DNA from: JAFECT01 sp963838235
GTDB lineage: Bacteria > Pseudomonadota > Alphaproteobacteria > Caulobacterales > Caulobacteraceae
NCBI GenBank assembly: GCA_963838235.1
Contig: CAWIQJ010000006.1
Location: 868,001-932,000 of the forward strand
DNA length: 64,000 bases
Direction of reading: 5' to 3'
Below are positions 1-7,817 of this stretch, piece by piece. Under the pieces are notes generated by a model that had not been told where the DNA came from, did not search any database, and saw only the letters and a program-made list of their open reading frames with translations. The first letter of the stretch is position 1. Every line of letters starts with the position of its first letter. Made by a program: the position numbers and the translations under genes.

Positions 1-837
1 ATCGCTATGTCGACGAGTTCGTTCGCTGGGCCTGCGCGCGCGCTGGCCGAGGGCGGCCAGTACGAGGCGCTGTCGTGCGCCGGCGGCGTGGTGGTGACCC
101 GCGAGACCGCCGATCCCGAACGCGCGGTGGCCGACGGCGCCTGGCGCAAGCACCAGATGCCGGCCTATCACCTGATGGCCAAGGGCAGTCGCGGCATCAC
201 CCTGGTCAACATCGGCGTCGGCCCGTCCAACGCCAAGACCATCTCCGATCACCTGGCGGTGCTGCGGCCGCGAGGCTTGGCTGATGATCGGCCATTGCGG
301 CGGCCTGCGGCCGAGCCAGACCATCGGCGACTATGTGTTGGCGCACGCCTATCTGCGCGACGACCATGTGCTCGACGACGTGCTGCCGCCGGAGATTCCG
401 ATTCCGCCGATTGCGGAGGTGCAGCTCGCGCTGTCGCGCGCTGCGGAGACGGTGACCGGCGAAGACGCCGACGCGCTGAAACGTCGCCTGCGCACCGGCA
501 CGGTGGTCACCACCGACGACCGCAACTGGGAGCTGCAGTACAGCCGCTCGGCCCAGCGCTTCTCGCAGTCGCGCGCGGTGGCCATCGACATGGAGTCCGC
601 CACCATCGCCGCGCAAGGCTATCGCTTCCGCGTGCCCTACGGGACCTTGCTGTGCGTGTCGGACAAGCCGCTGCACGGTGAGATCAAGCTGCCCGGCCAG
701 GCCAACGCGGTTCTACGAACGGGCCATCTCCGAGCACCTCCAGATCGGCATCGCCGCCGTCGGCATGCTCCGCCAGGAAGGCGCGCGCCTGCACTCGCGC
801 AAACTCCGCAGCCTTCGACGAACCGCCGTTCCGGTAA
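1..837 (+). CDS. amn: AMP nucleosidase, 3' part, frameshifted
   Basis: AMP nucleosidase cleaves AMP to adenine and ribose 5-phosphate. The 5' end lies outside the window. The family can be read only by joining frames: frame 3 at the left edge, then frame 1 from about base 40, including SCAGGVVVTRE and NIGVGPSNAKT. A second frame from about base 280 carries MIGHCGGLRPSQTIGDYVLA and IDMESATIAAQGYRFRVPYG. A third from about 710 carries FYERAISEHLQIGI, and a fourth gives the C-terminus FDEPPFR with a TAA stop at 835-837. Four indels in about 800 bases, with intact family motifs between them, point to consensus errors rather than decay. The identification is firm; the exact frame junctions are not. 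Confidence 0.85.
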
Positions 838-1045
838 ACCTCACCCGTGAGCGGCAGCAAACGGGGAAGGGGGACCGTGCGCAACGCGCATGGCGGTGGG
901 GGCGGCTACCGCACCTCGCTGAATTCATCGGATGGCGTCTCTCGGTCAACGCTTGCTCGACGCTGCGCCTGAGGCCGCCCCCTCCACCACGTGCTCCGCA
1001 CGCGGTCCCCCTTCCCCGAACGCCGCCGCTTTTCGGGGGGAGATA
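838..1045. repeat. Family A intergenic palindromic repeat
   Basis: The stretch between amn and the next gene holds inverted C/G-rich arms. An arm near 861-880 (cggggaagggggaccgtgcg) is matched by its complement near 997-1018. The interior is a CCCCCTCCACCACG-type block. The same arms recur at 20803-20998, 42507-42657, 57550-57757 and 61831-61866. No coding signal was seen. Confidence 0.7.
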
Positions 1046-1052
1046 AAAGCAC

Positions 1053-1081
1053 TTTACAAAATAAAGTTGCCGCGCTAGAAG
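1053..1081 (+). promoter_or_regulatory. Possible sigma-70-type promoter
   Basis: TTTACA at 1053-1058 and TAGAAG at 1076-1081 are separated by 17 bases and lie 25 bases before the ATG of the membrane protein at 1106. The spacing is ideal and the -10 match is partial. It is the only A/T-rich stretch between the family A repeat and the gene. Confidence 0.4.
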
Positions 1082-1105
1082 GGCCGGGAAGCAAGGGGAA
1101 ACCCC

Positions 1106-1730
1106 ATGACCGACGACCAGATCCAGTCCATGCGCAGCGATATCGCCTACCTGAAGGAGCTGGCGGTGGACGGCCAGCGTTCCAGTTCCAAGGTGGGAGG
1201 CGCAATCCTGGCCGCCGCCGGCCTGACCTATACTGTCGCCTCCCTCGCACAATGGGCGCTGGTCACCGGCCGCCTCGGTCTGGCGCAGAACGCCTCGCTG
1301 TTCATCTGGCTGGGCGCCACAGTCGTCTTCCTGATCCTGGCCTTCGCCGCCAAGATCCGTTGGGGCGCGTCGGGCGCGCAGGGACCGGTCAGATCGCGCC
1401 AACCGTACGGTGTGGATCGGCGTTGGTCTCGGCATCGGCGCGGTCAGCGCCGCCTACGTGCTCGCGGCCAACGCGACGGGCAACTGGATGATCATGAACC
1501 TGATGGCCTCGACCGTCCTCGCCTTCTACGGCGCGGCGTGGATCGTCAACGCCGCGGTGAACCAGGCGCGTGCGCCGGCCCTGCTTTCGGCCGGCTGCTT
1601 CATCGCGTCGGCGTTGATCGGCTTGCTGGTCAACAGCCCCAACCTGTTGCTCGCCTACGCCGTGGCGCTGGTGTTGTTCGCCCTGATCCCGGGTCTCGTC
1701 TACATGCGCAAGGACAGGGGCGGCGCGTGA
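1106..1730 (+). CDS. Polytopic membrane protein of unknown function, frameshifted
   Basis: The N-terminal part (from MTDDQIQSMRSDIAYLKELA) has a short soluble helix and two hydrophobic segments. The reading then moves to frame 3 near base 1380 and continues as VWIGVGLGIGAVSAAYVLAA with about four more hydrophobic segments, ending MRKDRGGA. Neither half alone makes a sensible protein, so one indel near 1380 is likely. The TGA stop (1728-1730) overlaps the GTG start of the following winged-helix gene (1727), so the two are translationally coupled. I do not recognise a family. The pairing of a small membrane protein with a winged-helix regulator resembles known sensor/regulator couples, but that is inference. 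Confidence 0.7.
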
Positions 1731-2053
1731 GTGAAACGCCCGTGAGTGAAGCGCCCGAGTTCGACATCGAGGACATCGACGAGGTCATCCATGGCCGCGT
1801 GCGCCTGGGCATCATGGCCTATCTCGCGAGCGTGGAGACCGCCGACTTCAACGAGCTGCGCGCCAAGCTGCAGGCCACCGACGGCAACCTGTCCGTCCAC
1901 CTGCGCAAGCTCGAGGACGCGGGCTATGTCGCGATCGACAAGAGCTTTGTAAACCGCAAGCCGCTCACCCGGGTGACCCTCACCAACCCCGGCCGCGCCG
2001 CCTTCGTAAAATACCTCGACGCCATGACGAAACTGGTCGGCAAGCCGGGATAA
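1727..2053 (+). CDS. Winged-helix DNA-binding transcriptional regulator
   Basis: This 108-residue protein starts at a GTG overlapping the upstream stop (GTGA). After an acidic N-terminus (EFDIEDIDEVIHGRVRLGIM) it has a winged-helix core: a helix ASVETADFNELRAKLQATD, a recognition helix GNLSVHLRKLEDAGYVAI, and a wing with KPLTRVTLTNPGRAAF. This matches the HTH_27/MarR-like winged-helix group of short single-domain regulators. It probably regulates its own operon with the membrane protein. A family B repeat follows directly. The start could instead be the second GTG five codons on. Confidence 0.8.
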   Translation: MSETPVSEAPEFDIEDIDEVIHGRVRLGIMAYLASVETADFNELRAKLQATDGNLSVHLRKLEDAGYVAIDKSFVNRKPLTRVTLTNPGRAAFVKYLDAMTKLVGKPG

Positions 2054-2066
2054 GAAAGAAAGTTGA

Positions 2067-2150
2067 CCACGAAAAGCACGAAAAGCACGAACGCTGTCCC
2101 CGGCGTCGTGTGGTTCGTGGTTCCTTTTCTTCTTTTCGTGTTTTTCGTGG
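2067..2150. repeat. Family B composite repeat (CACGAAAA type)
   Basis: The left arm starts at 2067 with ccacgaaaagcacgaaaagc, in 9-base steps. The right arm ends at 2150 with ttttcgtgtttttcgtgg. The arms are inverted copies and could form a long RNA hairpin. Other copies lie at 16491-16670, 22821-23140, 25829-25982 and 28076-28350. Confidence 0.75.
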
Positions 2151-2190
2151 CTCTCTTTTTCTTTCCTCGCTTTGCGGCTATTGCCCCTCC

Positions 2191-2965
2191 ATGAACGATC
2201 GTCTGCTCGGCTTTGACGCCGTCGAGAATGTCCGCGACTACGGCGGTTACGCCACCGCGTCAGGCGCGCCCATCCGCCGGGGCAAGCTGTTCCGTTCGGG
2301 ACACCACAACCGCGCCACCGATCGGGACCTTAAGCGGTTCGACGCCCTGGGCGTCGCGACCATCGTGGACCTGCGGCGCGCGAGCGAGCGGCTGGAACAA
2401 CCCTCGCGGCGGCCCCCGGGCTTCGCGGGCCTGGTGATCGAGAGCGGCGACGGCGAGGTCGTCGAGGCGCCGCACGTCAGGTTTCTGCGCAACACCGACC
2501 TGACCGAAGACGCCGTGCGCGGCTTTATGGCGCAGACTTACCGGACCATGCCGTTCGACCCGTGTCACATCGAGATGTTCAGACGTTATTTCGAGGCGCT
2601 GCAATCGGGCGAGGGGGCGGTGGTGATCCACTGCGCGGCGGGCAAGGACCGCACCGGCCTGCTGGCGGCTCTGACCCACCACGCGCTCGGCGTGTCGCGC
2701 GACGATCTGATGGAAGACTATCTGGCGACCAACCAGGCCGTGCGCCTCAAGGAGCGCGCGCCGGAGATCCGCCGGCGGATCAGGACCTGTATGGACGGCC
2801 GGCCTCCGACGAGGCCGTCGTCGCCTTCCTGGGCGTGGAGCCCGCCTTCATCGAAGCCGCCTTCGCCGCCATCGATGTGCGCCACGGCTCGCTCGACGGC
2901 TATCTCGCCGAGGTGCTGGGCGCGGATTCAGCCGCGCGCGAGAGCTCGCGGCGAGACTCATTTGA
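2191..2965 (+). CDS. Tyrosine-protein phosphatase, frameshifted
   Basis: This is a dual-specificity/tyrosine phosphatase of the bacterial Y_phosphatase3 type. The chosen start gives MNDRLLGFDAVENVRDYGGY, the usual N-terminus (NVRDxGG). The phosphate-binding loop is HCAAGKDRTG with its catalytic Cys and Arg, followed by VSRDDLMEDYLATN. The frame breaks near 2783: the sequence continues as DLYGRPASDEAVVAFLGVEP and ...GSLDGYLAEVLGAD in frame 3. It breaks again near 2937, ending RELAARLI with TGA at 2963-2965. Two indels in a gene with intact catalytic residues suggest sequencing error. There is no obvious operon partner, as family B and D repeats flank it. Confidence 0.85.
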
Positions 2966-2976
2966 GTTGAGACCGG

Positions 2977-3025
2977 GAGCGCGTTGCGTAAAAGTGGAAC
3001 CCGGTTTTACGGTCACAACGCGCTC
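2977..3025. repeat. Family D palindromic repeat
   Basis: Outer arms gagcgcgttgcg and cacaacgcgctc enclose a core AAAAGTGGAACCCGGTTTTAC. Copies of the same design lie at 56308-56360 and 62484-62532. This design is common between genes in Rhizobiales and related alphaproteobacteria, from general knowledge. Confidence 0.75.
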
Positions 3026-3037
3026 AAATGTTTTATC

Positions 3038-3087
3038 CTAGAGCACGATGCGATCAGATGAGTCCATCTGATCGCATCGTGCTCTAG
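3038..3087. repeat. Perfect 23-bp stem-loop
   Basis: Bases 3038-3060 and 3065-3087 are perfect inverted repeats around a 4-base loop. The stem contains the TAG stop of the minus-strand pilus-N-domain gene (3084-3086). There is no T-run, so it is not a classical terminator, but it could stop or stabilise the transcript. It directly follows the family D element. Confidence 0.85.
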
Positions 3088-3605
3088 GGAACGCCGGGCG
3101 TCGGCGTCGGCGCCGGAATCGAAGCGGGCGTGGGCGGCGGCGGCGGCGCGCCGCCGGCGCCGCTGCTGCTGCTGGGCGCACCGAACGTCTGGGTCGTCGT
3201 CGAGGTCGTCGTCGAACCGCTTTGCGGCTTGGCGGTACGGATCGAAGGCGAACAGGTGCTCGCGCACGCCATCACCGTGGGGACTGCGCCGCGATAGACG
3301 GTGACCTCGCCCGAGGTCGACGCCGTGACCACGACCTCGCCGTCCCAGACGGTGCGGCCGAGCGGGTCGAGCACCACCACTTCGCTGACGCCGGCGCCGC
3401 GGCCGGTGACGAACACCGTGTGCGGATCGACCACCGTCACGTCGGCCACGGCCGGATTGCCCACGATCACCGATCCCGCGGCGGCGGCGACGTGCAGCCG
3501 TTCGGCGTGATCGAGCGCGACCGACAGCGCCGGGCTGGCCAGGGCAGGGGCGGCGAGACCGATCGCCAGGGCGGAAACGGTGAGCATCAGGACGGGGCGG
3601 CGCAT
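3084..3605 (-). CDS. Secreted pilus-assembly N-domain protein
   Basis: This 173-residue protein starts at MRRPVLMLT because AAAGGAGT sits just upstream; a longer reading to 3662 has no such site. A signal peptide (MRRPVLMLTVSALAIGLAAP, then ALAS) is followed by a domain like the N-terminal region of CpaC/RcpA secretins: LHVAAAAGSVIVGNPAVADV, then VFVTGRGAGVSEVVVLD. The tail is rich in Ser, Thr, Gly and Pro and ends in a Pro-Thr run. The protein lacks a secretin channel domain. It diverges from pilA and is probably an accessory periplasmic component of the Tad pilus. Its stop codon lies inside a perfect hairpin. Confidence 0.8.
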   Translation of the reverse strand: MRRPVLMLTVSALAIGLAAPALASPALSVALDHAERLHVAAAAGSVIVGNPAVADVTVVDPHTVFVTGRGAGVSEVVVLDPLGRTVWDGEVVVTASTSGEVTVYRGAVPTVMACASTCSPSIRTAKPQSGSTTTSTTTQTFGAPSSSSGAGGAPPPPPTPASIPAPTPTPGVP

Positions 3606-3665
3606 GGGAGCGGACTCCTTTTGATTCTGCGCACGAGCGCGAGAGGCCAGCATGTCGCGCATATC

Positions 3666-3680
3666 TTAATAACGGCTAAA
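3666..3680. promoter_or_regulatory. CtrA-like box 1 (TTAA-N7-TAAA)
   Basis: TTAA at 3666-3669 and TAAA at 3677-3680 are separated by seven bases, a one-mismatch match to the CtrA consensus TTAA-N7-TTAA. It lies between the divergent pilus-N-domain gene and pilA, where cell-cycle control is expected from Caulobacter pilA. Binding is inferred. Confidence 0.4.
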
Positions 3681-3723
3681 ATAGTCAAAAGCCCTTGTAA
3701 ATTGCGGGTTTGCGGGTCCGTGG

Positions 3724-3738
3724 TTAACCGATGTTTAT
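3724..3738. promoter_or_regulatory. CtrA-like box 2 (TTAA-N7-TTAT)
   Basis: TTAA at 3724-3727 and TTAT at 3735-3738 are separated by seven bases, again one mismatch from the CtrA consensus. It lies 44 bases from box 1 in the same A/T-rich intergenic region, about 165 bases before the first pilin start. No clear -10 element could be fixed. Confidence 0.4.
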
Positions 3739-3902
3739 CGTGAATACTTGTAAACTATAGATACTTCGAATTTCATCCCCCCTTTTACTTCATATTAAGC
3801 AGAAGGGTGCATTCTCCTCTCGTGGTTTGGGGTCTGACAGGCAGTAAAGCCGAAGACCCTGATGTTGGGGTTTCTCTGTCTGCAGATCCAAGGAGATTGA
3901 CT

Positions 3903-4067
3903 ATGACGAAGTTCGTGACCCGCTTTCTGAAAGACGAATCCGGTGCGACGGCCATCGAATACGGCCTCATCGCTGCTCTCATCTCGGTCGTGATCATCGG
4001 CGCGCTGACCGCGCTCGGCACGAACCTGAACACCAAGTTCACCGCGGTTTCGACGGCGCTCCACTAA
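3903..4067 (+). CDS. pilA: Flp/Fap-type pilin 1
   Basis: This 54-residue prepilin starts at MTKFVTRFLKDE after the ribosome site AAGGAG. It has the Flp signature: a short basic leader, then GATAIEYGLIAALISVVIIG, where the prepilin peptidase cuts after Gly and Glu5/Tyr6 of the mature pilin follow. A single hydrophobic helix and the tail NLNTKFTAVSTALH complete it. It is the fibre subunit of the Tad pilus, processed by CpaA and exported by the Cpa machine. A strong terminator follows, so it is probably an abundant monocistronic message under the CtrA-like boxes. Confidence 0.95.
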   Translation: MTKFVTRFLKDESGATAIEYGLIAALISVVIIGALTALGTNLNTKFTAVSTALH

Positions 4068-4104
4068 GCGCACGCCGACAACGCAAAAAGATGGGTTTCG
4101 ACCT

Positions 4105-4142
4105 GGCCCGCGACGAGCGATCGTCGCGGGCCAAATTTTTTT
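4105..4142 (+). terminator. Rho-independent terminator after pilin 1
   Basis: A 12-bp stem, ggcccgcgacga pairing with tcgtcgcgggcc around the loop gcga, is followed by aaattttttt. This is the best intrinsic terminator in the window and separates pilin 1 from the second pilin and the cpa operon. Confidence 0.9.
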
Positions 4143-4379
4143 GGACCCGGGCCCCAGGTCACCGCAAAGCTTAGTACAAGAAACTTCTGTGTAATTTGGT
4201 CGCTGGTAAAGGCGATCTTAAGGTAAAAACTGAATAAACCACGAATTGTTCAAAGAACGTGTTCAGCTTACACCTCAGATTAACCAGGGTGCGGCAAGGT
4301 ATCCTCGCGTTATCGGGGGTCAGGCAGCCTGTTCTGACGAAGCCCTTGAGAGAAAACCCATCTGTCGAGGAGAGATAAA

Positions 4380-4544
4380 ATGTCGAAATTCGTGACCCGT
4401 TTTCTGAAGGACGAATCCGGCGCCACCGCCATCGAATATGGCCTGATCGCCGCGCTCATCTCCGTCGTGATCATCGGCGCCCTGACCACCCTCGGGACCA
4501 ACCTGAACACTGACTTCACGTCAGTTTCCACCGCGCTCCACTAG
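4380..4544 (+). CDS. pilA: Flp/Fap-type pilin 2
   Basis: This second 54-residue Flp prepilin is too short for routine ORF lists. It reads MSKFVTRFLKDESGATAIEY then GLIAALISVVIIGALTTLGT and ends DFTSVSTALH, differing from pilin 1 at only a few positions (Thr2 to Ser, Ala to Thr, Lys to Asp, Ala to Ser near the end). GAGGAGAG lies just upstream of the ATG. It is a tandem duplicate; the two could be mixed in one fibre or expressed at different times. The 312-base gap between the pilins lacks the CtrA-like boxes of the first copy, so control may differ. Confidence 0.93.
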   Translation: MSKFVTRFLKDESGATAIEYGLIAALISVVIIGALTTLGTNLNTDFTSVSTALH

Positions 4545-4567
4545 GATCACAGCAGGCCTAAACGGCG

Positions 4568-4597
4568 CGGGCCGCAGCGAACCATCGCTGCGGCCCG
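4568..4597 (+). terminator. Hairpin after pilin 2, probable attenuator
   Basis: A 13-bp perfect stem (cgggccgcagcga with tcgctgcggcccg) around the loop acca lies 24 bases after the pilin 2 stop. There is no T-run, so it is more likely to reduce than to stop read-through into cpaA. That fits a need for many pilins and few machine parts. Confidence 0.5.
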
Positions 4598-4687
4598 TGC
4601 TCGCGTGAAACGGCGCGCGGCCGCAACGGTCCATTTACGCGCCCAGGTGCAGACTTGCGGTCGGCAGACGAGTCCGCGAGGTCATCC

Positions 4688-5203
4688 ATGAATACGGCGA
4701 TCGCGCTGGCGCTCTCTGTTTTTCCGATCCTGATGATCATGTCCGCCCTGTCGGACGTGGCGACCATGACCATCCCGAACCGGGTGTCCGCAGCCCTGGT
4801 CCTGGCCTTCTATCCCACCGCTTTTCTGGACGGGCTGAGCGTGCAAGCCGTGGCCGTGTCGACGGGCGTCGGCCTGGCCCTGCTGGTCGTAGGCGCGGCC
4901 ATGTTCGCCCTGCGCTGGGTGGGCGGCGGCGACGCCAAGCTGTTCGCTGCGGCGGGCCTGTGGATCGGGCTTGGCGGCCTTGCGCCCTATCTGATGTGGA
5001 CCACGCTTGCGGGCGGGATGTTCAGTCTCAGCCTCATCCTCATGCGCGGTTGGATGCAGCCCTACGCGGGCGGCGTCACGGGTTGGGTAGGGCGCCTGCT
5101 CGAACCCAAGGGCGACGTCCCCTTCGGGGTGGCGATCGCGGCCGGCGCGCTCGCGGCGTTTCCCGAAAGCGGGCTGATCCGCGGATTTCACGGCGTCTTT
5201 TGA
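4688..5203 (+). CDS. cpaA: Prepilin peptidase CpaA (TadV)
   Basis: This 171-residue polytopic aspartyl protease of the A24 family removes the leader from Flp pilins. The start MNTAIALALSVFP follows a GAGG site. The first catalytic Asp lies in the loop SDVATMTIPNRVSAAL and the second in the GGGDAKLFAAAG motif, both as expected for CpaA/TadV. About five to six hydrophobic segments are visible, and the protein lacks the methyltransferase domain of PilD-type enzymes, as is normal for Tad systems. It is the first machine gene after the pilins and probably heads the cpaABCDEFGH operon. Confidence 0.93.
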   Translation: MNTAIALALSVFPILMIMSALSDVATMTIPNRVSAALVLAFYPTAFLDGLSVQAVAVSTGVGLALLVVGAAMFALRWVGGGDAKLFAAAGLWIGLGGLAPYLMWTTLAGGMFSLSLILMRGWMQPYAGGVTGWVGRLLEPKGDVPFGVAIAAGALAAFPESGLIRGFHGVF

Positions 5204-5311
5204 ATTCTTCAATAATCCCGCTTAGGCCGACGTTAATACCTCTCGACCAAGGTTAAGGGCTGCAGGTTTGCGCCGTTCGGGCGGACCGTGACGCGTCGGG
5301 AGGCCGCCTCA

Positions 5312-6325
5312 ATGAAACCCATTCGCATCATCGTGCTCGCGGTGGCCGCGGTTGCGGCGATCGGCCTGGCGCTCATCGTCCGCGGCGTGATGTCGGGCAA
5401 GCCGACCTCCCAGGCGGCGGCGTCGATCCCGGTGGCCAAGGCCAAGCCGATGGCGCACGTGCTCGTCGCCAAGCGCGACCTGAAGATCGGCCAGCGCCTG
5501 ACCGCCGAAGACCTCGACTGGCAGGAATGGCCGGTGGAAGCGGTCAGCCCCAGCTTCATCACCGACGGCTCCGTGGCCCTGCCCAAGGCCAAGGACACGG
5601 CGAAGGACGGCAAGGACGCGAAAGAGTCCAAGGACGCCAAGCCGACCGACCCGACCGCCAAGGCCGGCGCTGCGGCGAACGCCACCCTCGGCAAGCTCGG
5701 CGGCGCCGCGAGCACCGGCAAGAACGCCGTCGATCAGGTGACCCACACCGTCGCCATGCTCGGCGACGGCGGCCCCAAGGCCCAGTTCATCGGCGCGGTC
5801 GTGCGCGCGCCCTTCATCAAGGGCGAGCCGATGATCATCTCCAAGGTCGTGCGCTCGGGCGACAGCGGCTACATGGCCGTGGTTCTGCCCGCCGGCATGC
5901 GCGCCATGGCGGTGCCGGTGAAGGTCGAGACTGCGGCGGGCGGCTTCATCCTGCCCGGCGACCGGGTCGATGTGATCCTGTCCAAGTCGATCAAGGGCTC
6001 GAACGAGAACAATCTCTTCGTCACCACGACCGTGCTGAAGAACATCAAGGTGCTGGCCATCGACCAGGTGACCCAGCCCGACAAGAACTCGAACACCGTG
6101 GTGGGCGCGACTGCGACCCTCGAAATCACCCCGACCGACGCCGAGGTTCTGGCGCTGGCCAAGGCCGAGGGCGACCTGTCGCTCACCCTGCGCTCGTATG
6201 CGGACGTCGATGGGCCGTCCGGCCACGTCGGCCCGCTTCCGAAGTATTCCACCGTCGCCGCCGCGAGCCGGGGCGTTCGGATTTTCCGCAACGGCTCGGT
6301 CTCTGAGGCGGGGGGTTCGCAATGA
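5312..6325 (+). CDS. cpaB: Flp pilus assembly protein CpaB (RcpC)
   Basis: This periplasmic, inner-membrane-anchored protein of 337 residues is thought to link the Tad machine to the secretin. The start MKPIRIIVLAVAAVAAIGLA follows GGGAGG and gives one N-terminal membrane segment. An SAF domain follows (VLVAKRDLKIGQRLTAEDLD), then a C-terminal CpaB domain with VDVILSKSIKGS and a conserved ATLEITPTDAEVLALAKAEG. An unusual Lys/Ala/Asp-rich stretch from about residue 90 to 150 (AKDTAKDGKDAKESKDAKPT) interrupts the SAF region and is probably disordered. The stop overlaps the cpaC start (ATGA). Confidence 0.92.
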   Translation: MKPIRIIVLAVAAVAAIGLALIVRGVMSGKPTSQAAASIPVAKAKPMAHVLVAKRDLKIGQRLTAEDLDWQEWPVEAVSPSFITDGSVALPKAKDTAKDGKDAKESKDAKPTDPTAKAGAAANATLGKLGGAASTGKNAVDQVTHTVAMLGDGGPKAQFIGAVVRAPFIKGEPMIISKVVRSGDSGYMAVVLPAGMRAMAVPVKVETAAGGFILPGDRVDVILSKSIKGSNENNLFVTTTVLKNIKVLAIDQVTQPDKNSNTVVGATATLEITPTDAEVLALAKAEGDLSLTLRSYADVDGPSGHVGPLPKYSTVAAASRGVRIFRNGSVSEAGGSQ

Positions 6326-7806
6326 AATCGATCCATATGTTCCGCGGCGTCGCCTTTGCGCTGGCGGGCGTTCTGAGCCTCCTGTTCGCGGGATCGTCTT
6401 TCGCCCAGACGCCGCCGCCGGCCACCACCACGGTAAAGGTCGAACTCGGCGGCTCGAGCCCAGTGTCGCGCTCGCTGTCGCTGCCGCGCGGCAAGTCGGC
6501 GATCGTCGACCTGCCGGTGGACGCACGCGACGTGCTCGTCTCCAATCCCGCGGTGGCCGACGCCGTGCTGCGCACGCCGCGCCGCATCTATGTGCTGGGC
6601 AACGCGCCGGGCGAGACCGACGCGGTGTTCTTCGACGAGATGGGCCGTGAGATCCTCAGTCTCGACATCCGCGTCGACCAGGCGACCGGCGCGCTCGAGG
6701 ACACGCTGAGGCGCCTCGTGCCCGACGCCGACGTGCGCATCGAACCGGTGAACGATTCCCTGGTCCTGACCGGCAGCGTCGCCAACGCCGGCAACTCCGA
6801 TAAGATACAGCGCCTCGCGGAACGCTTCGTGGCGAAGCCCGAGCAGGTGATCAACATGCTGAGTGTCCGGGGCGCCGAGCAGGTGATGCTCAAGGTGCGC
6901 ATCGTCGAGATGCAACGCAGCATGATCAAGCAGCTCGGCTTCAACACCCAGGCGGTCCTGGGCAAGCTGGACGGCACCGAATTCTCCGTCGGCCAGACGC
7001 CGACCTACGGCATCAACGGCAACCTGCTCGGTGGCACGACGGCGACGCTTTCCACGGGTTCGAACACTTGCGCAGGCGCTCCGATCGCAAGCACGACAAA
7101 GTGCGCCGCCAGTATGTTGCAGGCCTTCGAACGCGCAGGCCTGTCGCGCACCCTGGCCGAGCCCAACCTAACCGCCGTCTCGGGCGAGAGCGCCAAGTTC
7201 CTCGCCGGCGGTGAATTCCCGGTGCCGACCGGCCTCGACCAGAACGGCAATGTGGTCGTCCAGTTCAAACAGTTCGGCGTGGCGCTCGCCTTCACCCCGG
7301 TGGTGTTGTCGGAAGGCCGCATCTCGCTGCAGGTCTCTACCGAGGTTTCGGAGCTGACCAACGACGGATCGCTGAAGTTCTCCACCAACCTGACCATCCC
7401 CGCGCTCGCCGTGCGCCGCGCCAACACCACGGTCGAGATGTCGTCGGGCAGCGCGCTGATGATCGCCGGCCTGCTGAAAGAGCAGACCAAGGAGAACATC
7501 GACGGCATGCCGGGCATGTCCGAACTCCCGGTTCTGGGCTCGCTGTTCCGCTCGCGCGACTATCTCGCCGGCGAAACCGAGCTGGTGGTCATCGTCGAGC
7601 CTTACCTCGTCAAGCCGACCAGCCCGGGCAAGCTGCAGACCGGCGTCGACGGCATGCTGATGGCTAACGACGCGGAAACCTATTTCCTCGGCAAACTCAA
7701 CAAGGCCTACGGCCCCGGCCAGGGTCCCGCCCCGCGCGGCGACCACGCTGCAGACGCCGCCGCCGCCCCGACCTGGCAGGGCCCGGTCGGCTACGTTATC
7801 GAGTGA
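6322..7806 (+). CDS. cpaC: Tad pilus secretin CpaC (RcpA)
   Basis: This is the outer-membrane secretin of the Tad pilus, 494 residues. A signal peptide (MKSIHMFRGVAFALAGVLSL, cut near SSFAQT) precedes a pilus-N domain (SLPRGKSAIVDLPVDARDVL, VSNPAVADAVL). A BON-like domain follows around residues 130-170 (DADVRIEPVNDSLVLTGSV). The C-terminal secretin domain includes TLAEPNLTAVSGESAKFLAG, FLAGGEFPVP and VPELxVLGSLFRS-like MSELPVLGSLFRSRDYLAGE. It is translationally coupled to cpaB by an ATGA overlap. CpaD should act as its pilot lipoprotein. Confidence 0.95.
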   Translation: MKSIHMFRGVAFALAGVLSLLFAGSSFAQTPPPATTTVKVELGGSSPVSRSLSLPRGKSAIVDLPVDARDVLVSNPAVADAVLRTPRRIYVLGNAPGETDAVFFDEMGREILSLDIRVDQATGALEDTLRRLVPDADVRIEPVNDSLVLTGSVANAGNSDKIQRLAERFVAKPEQVINMLSVRGAEQVMLKVRIVEMQRSMIKQLGFNTQAVLGKLDGTEFSVGQTPTYGINGNLLGGTTATLSTGSNTCAGAPIASTTKCAASMLQAFERAGLSRTLAEPNLTAVSGESAKFLAGGEFPVPTGLDQNGNVVVQFKQFGVALAFTPVVLSEGRISLQVSTEVSELTNDGSLKFSTNLTIPALAVRRANTTVEMSSGSALMIAGLLKEQTKENIDGMPGMSELPVLGSLFRSRDYLAGETELVVIVEPYLVKPTSPGKLQTGVDGMLMANDAETYFLGKLNKAYGPGQGPAPRGDHAADAAAAPTWQGPVGYVIE

Positions 7807-7817
7807 GGAGCACGCTC

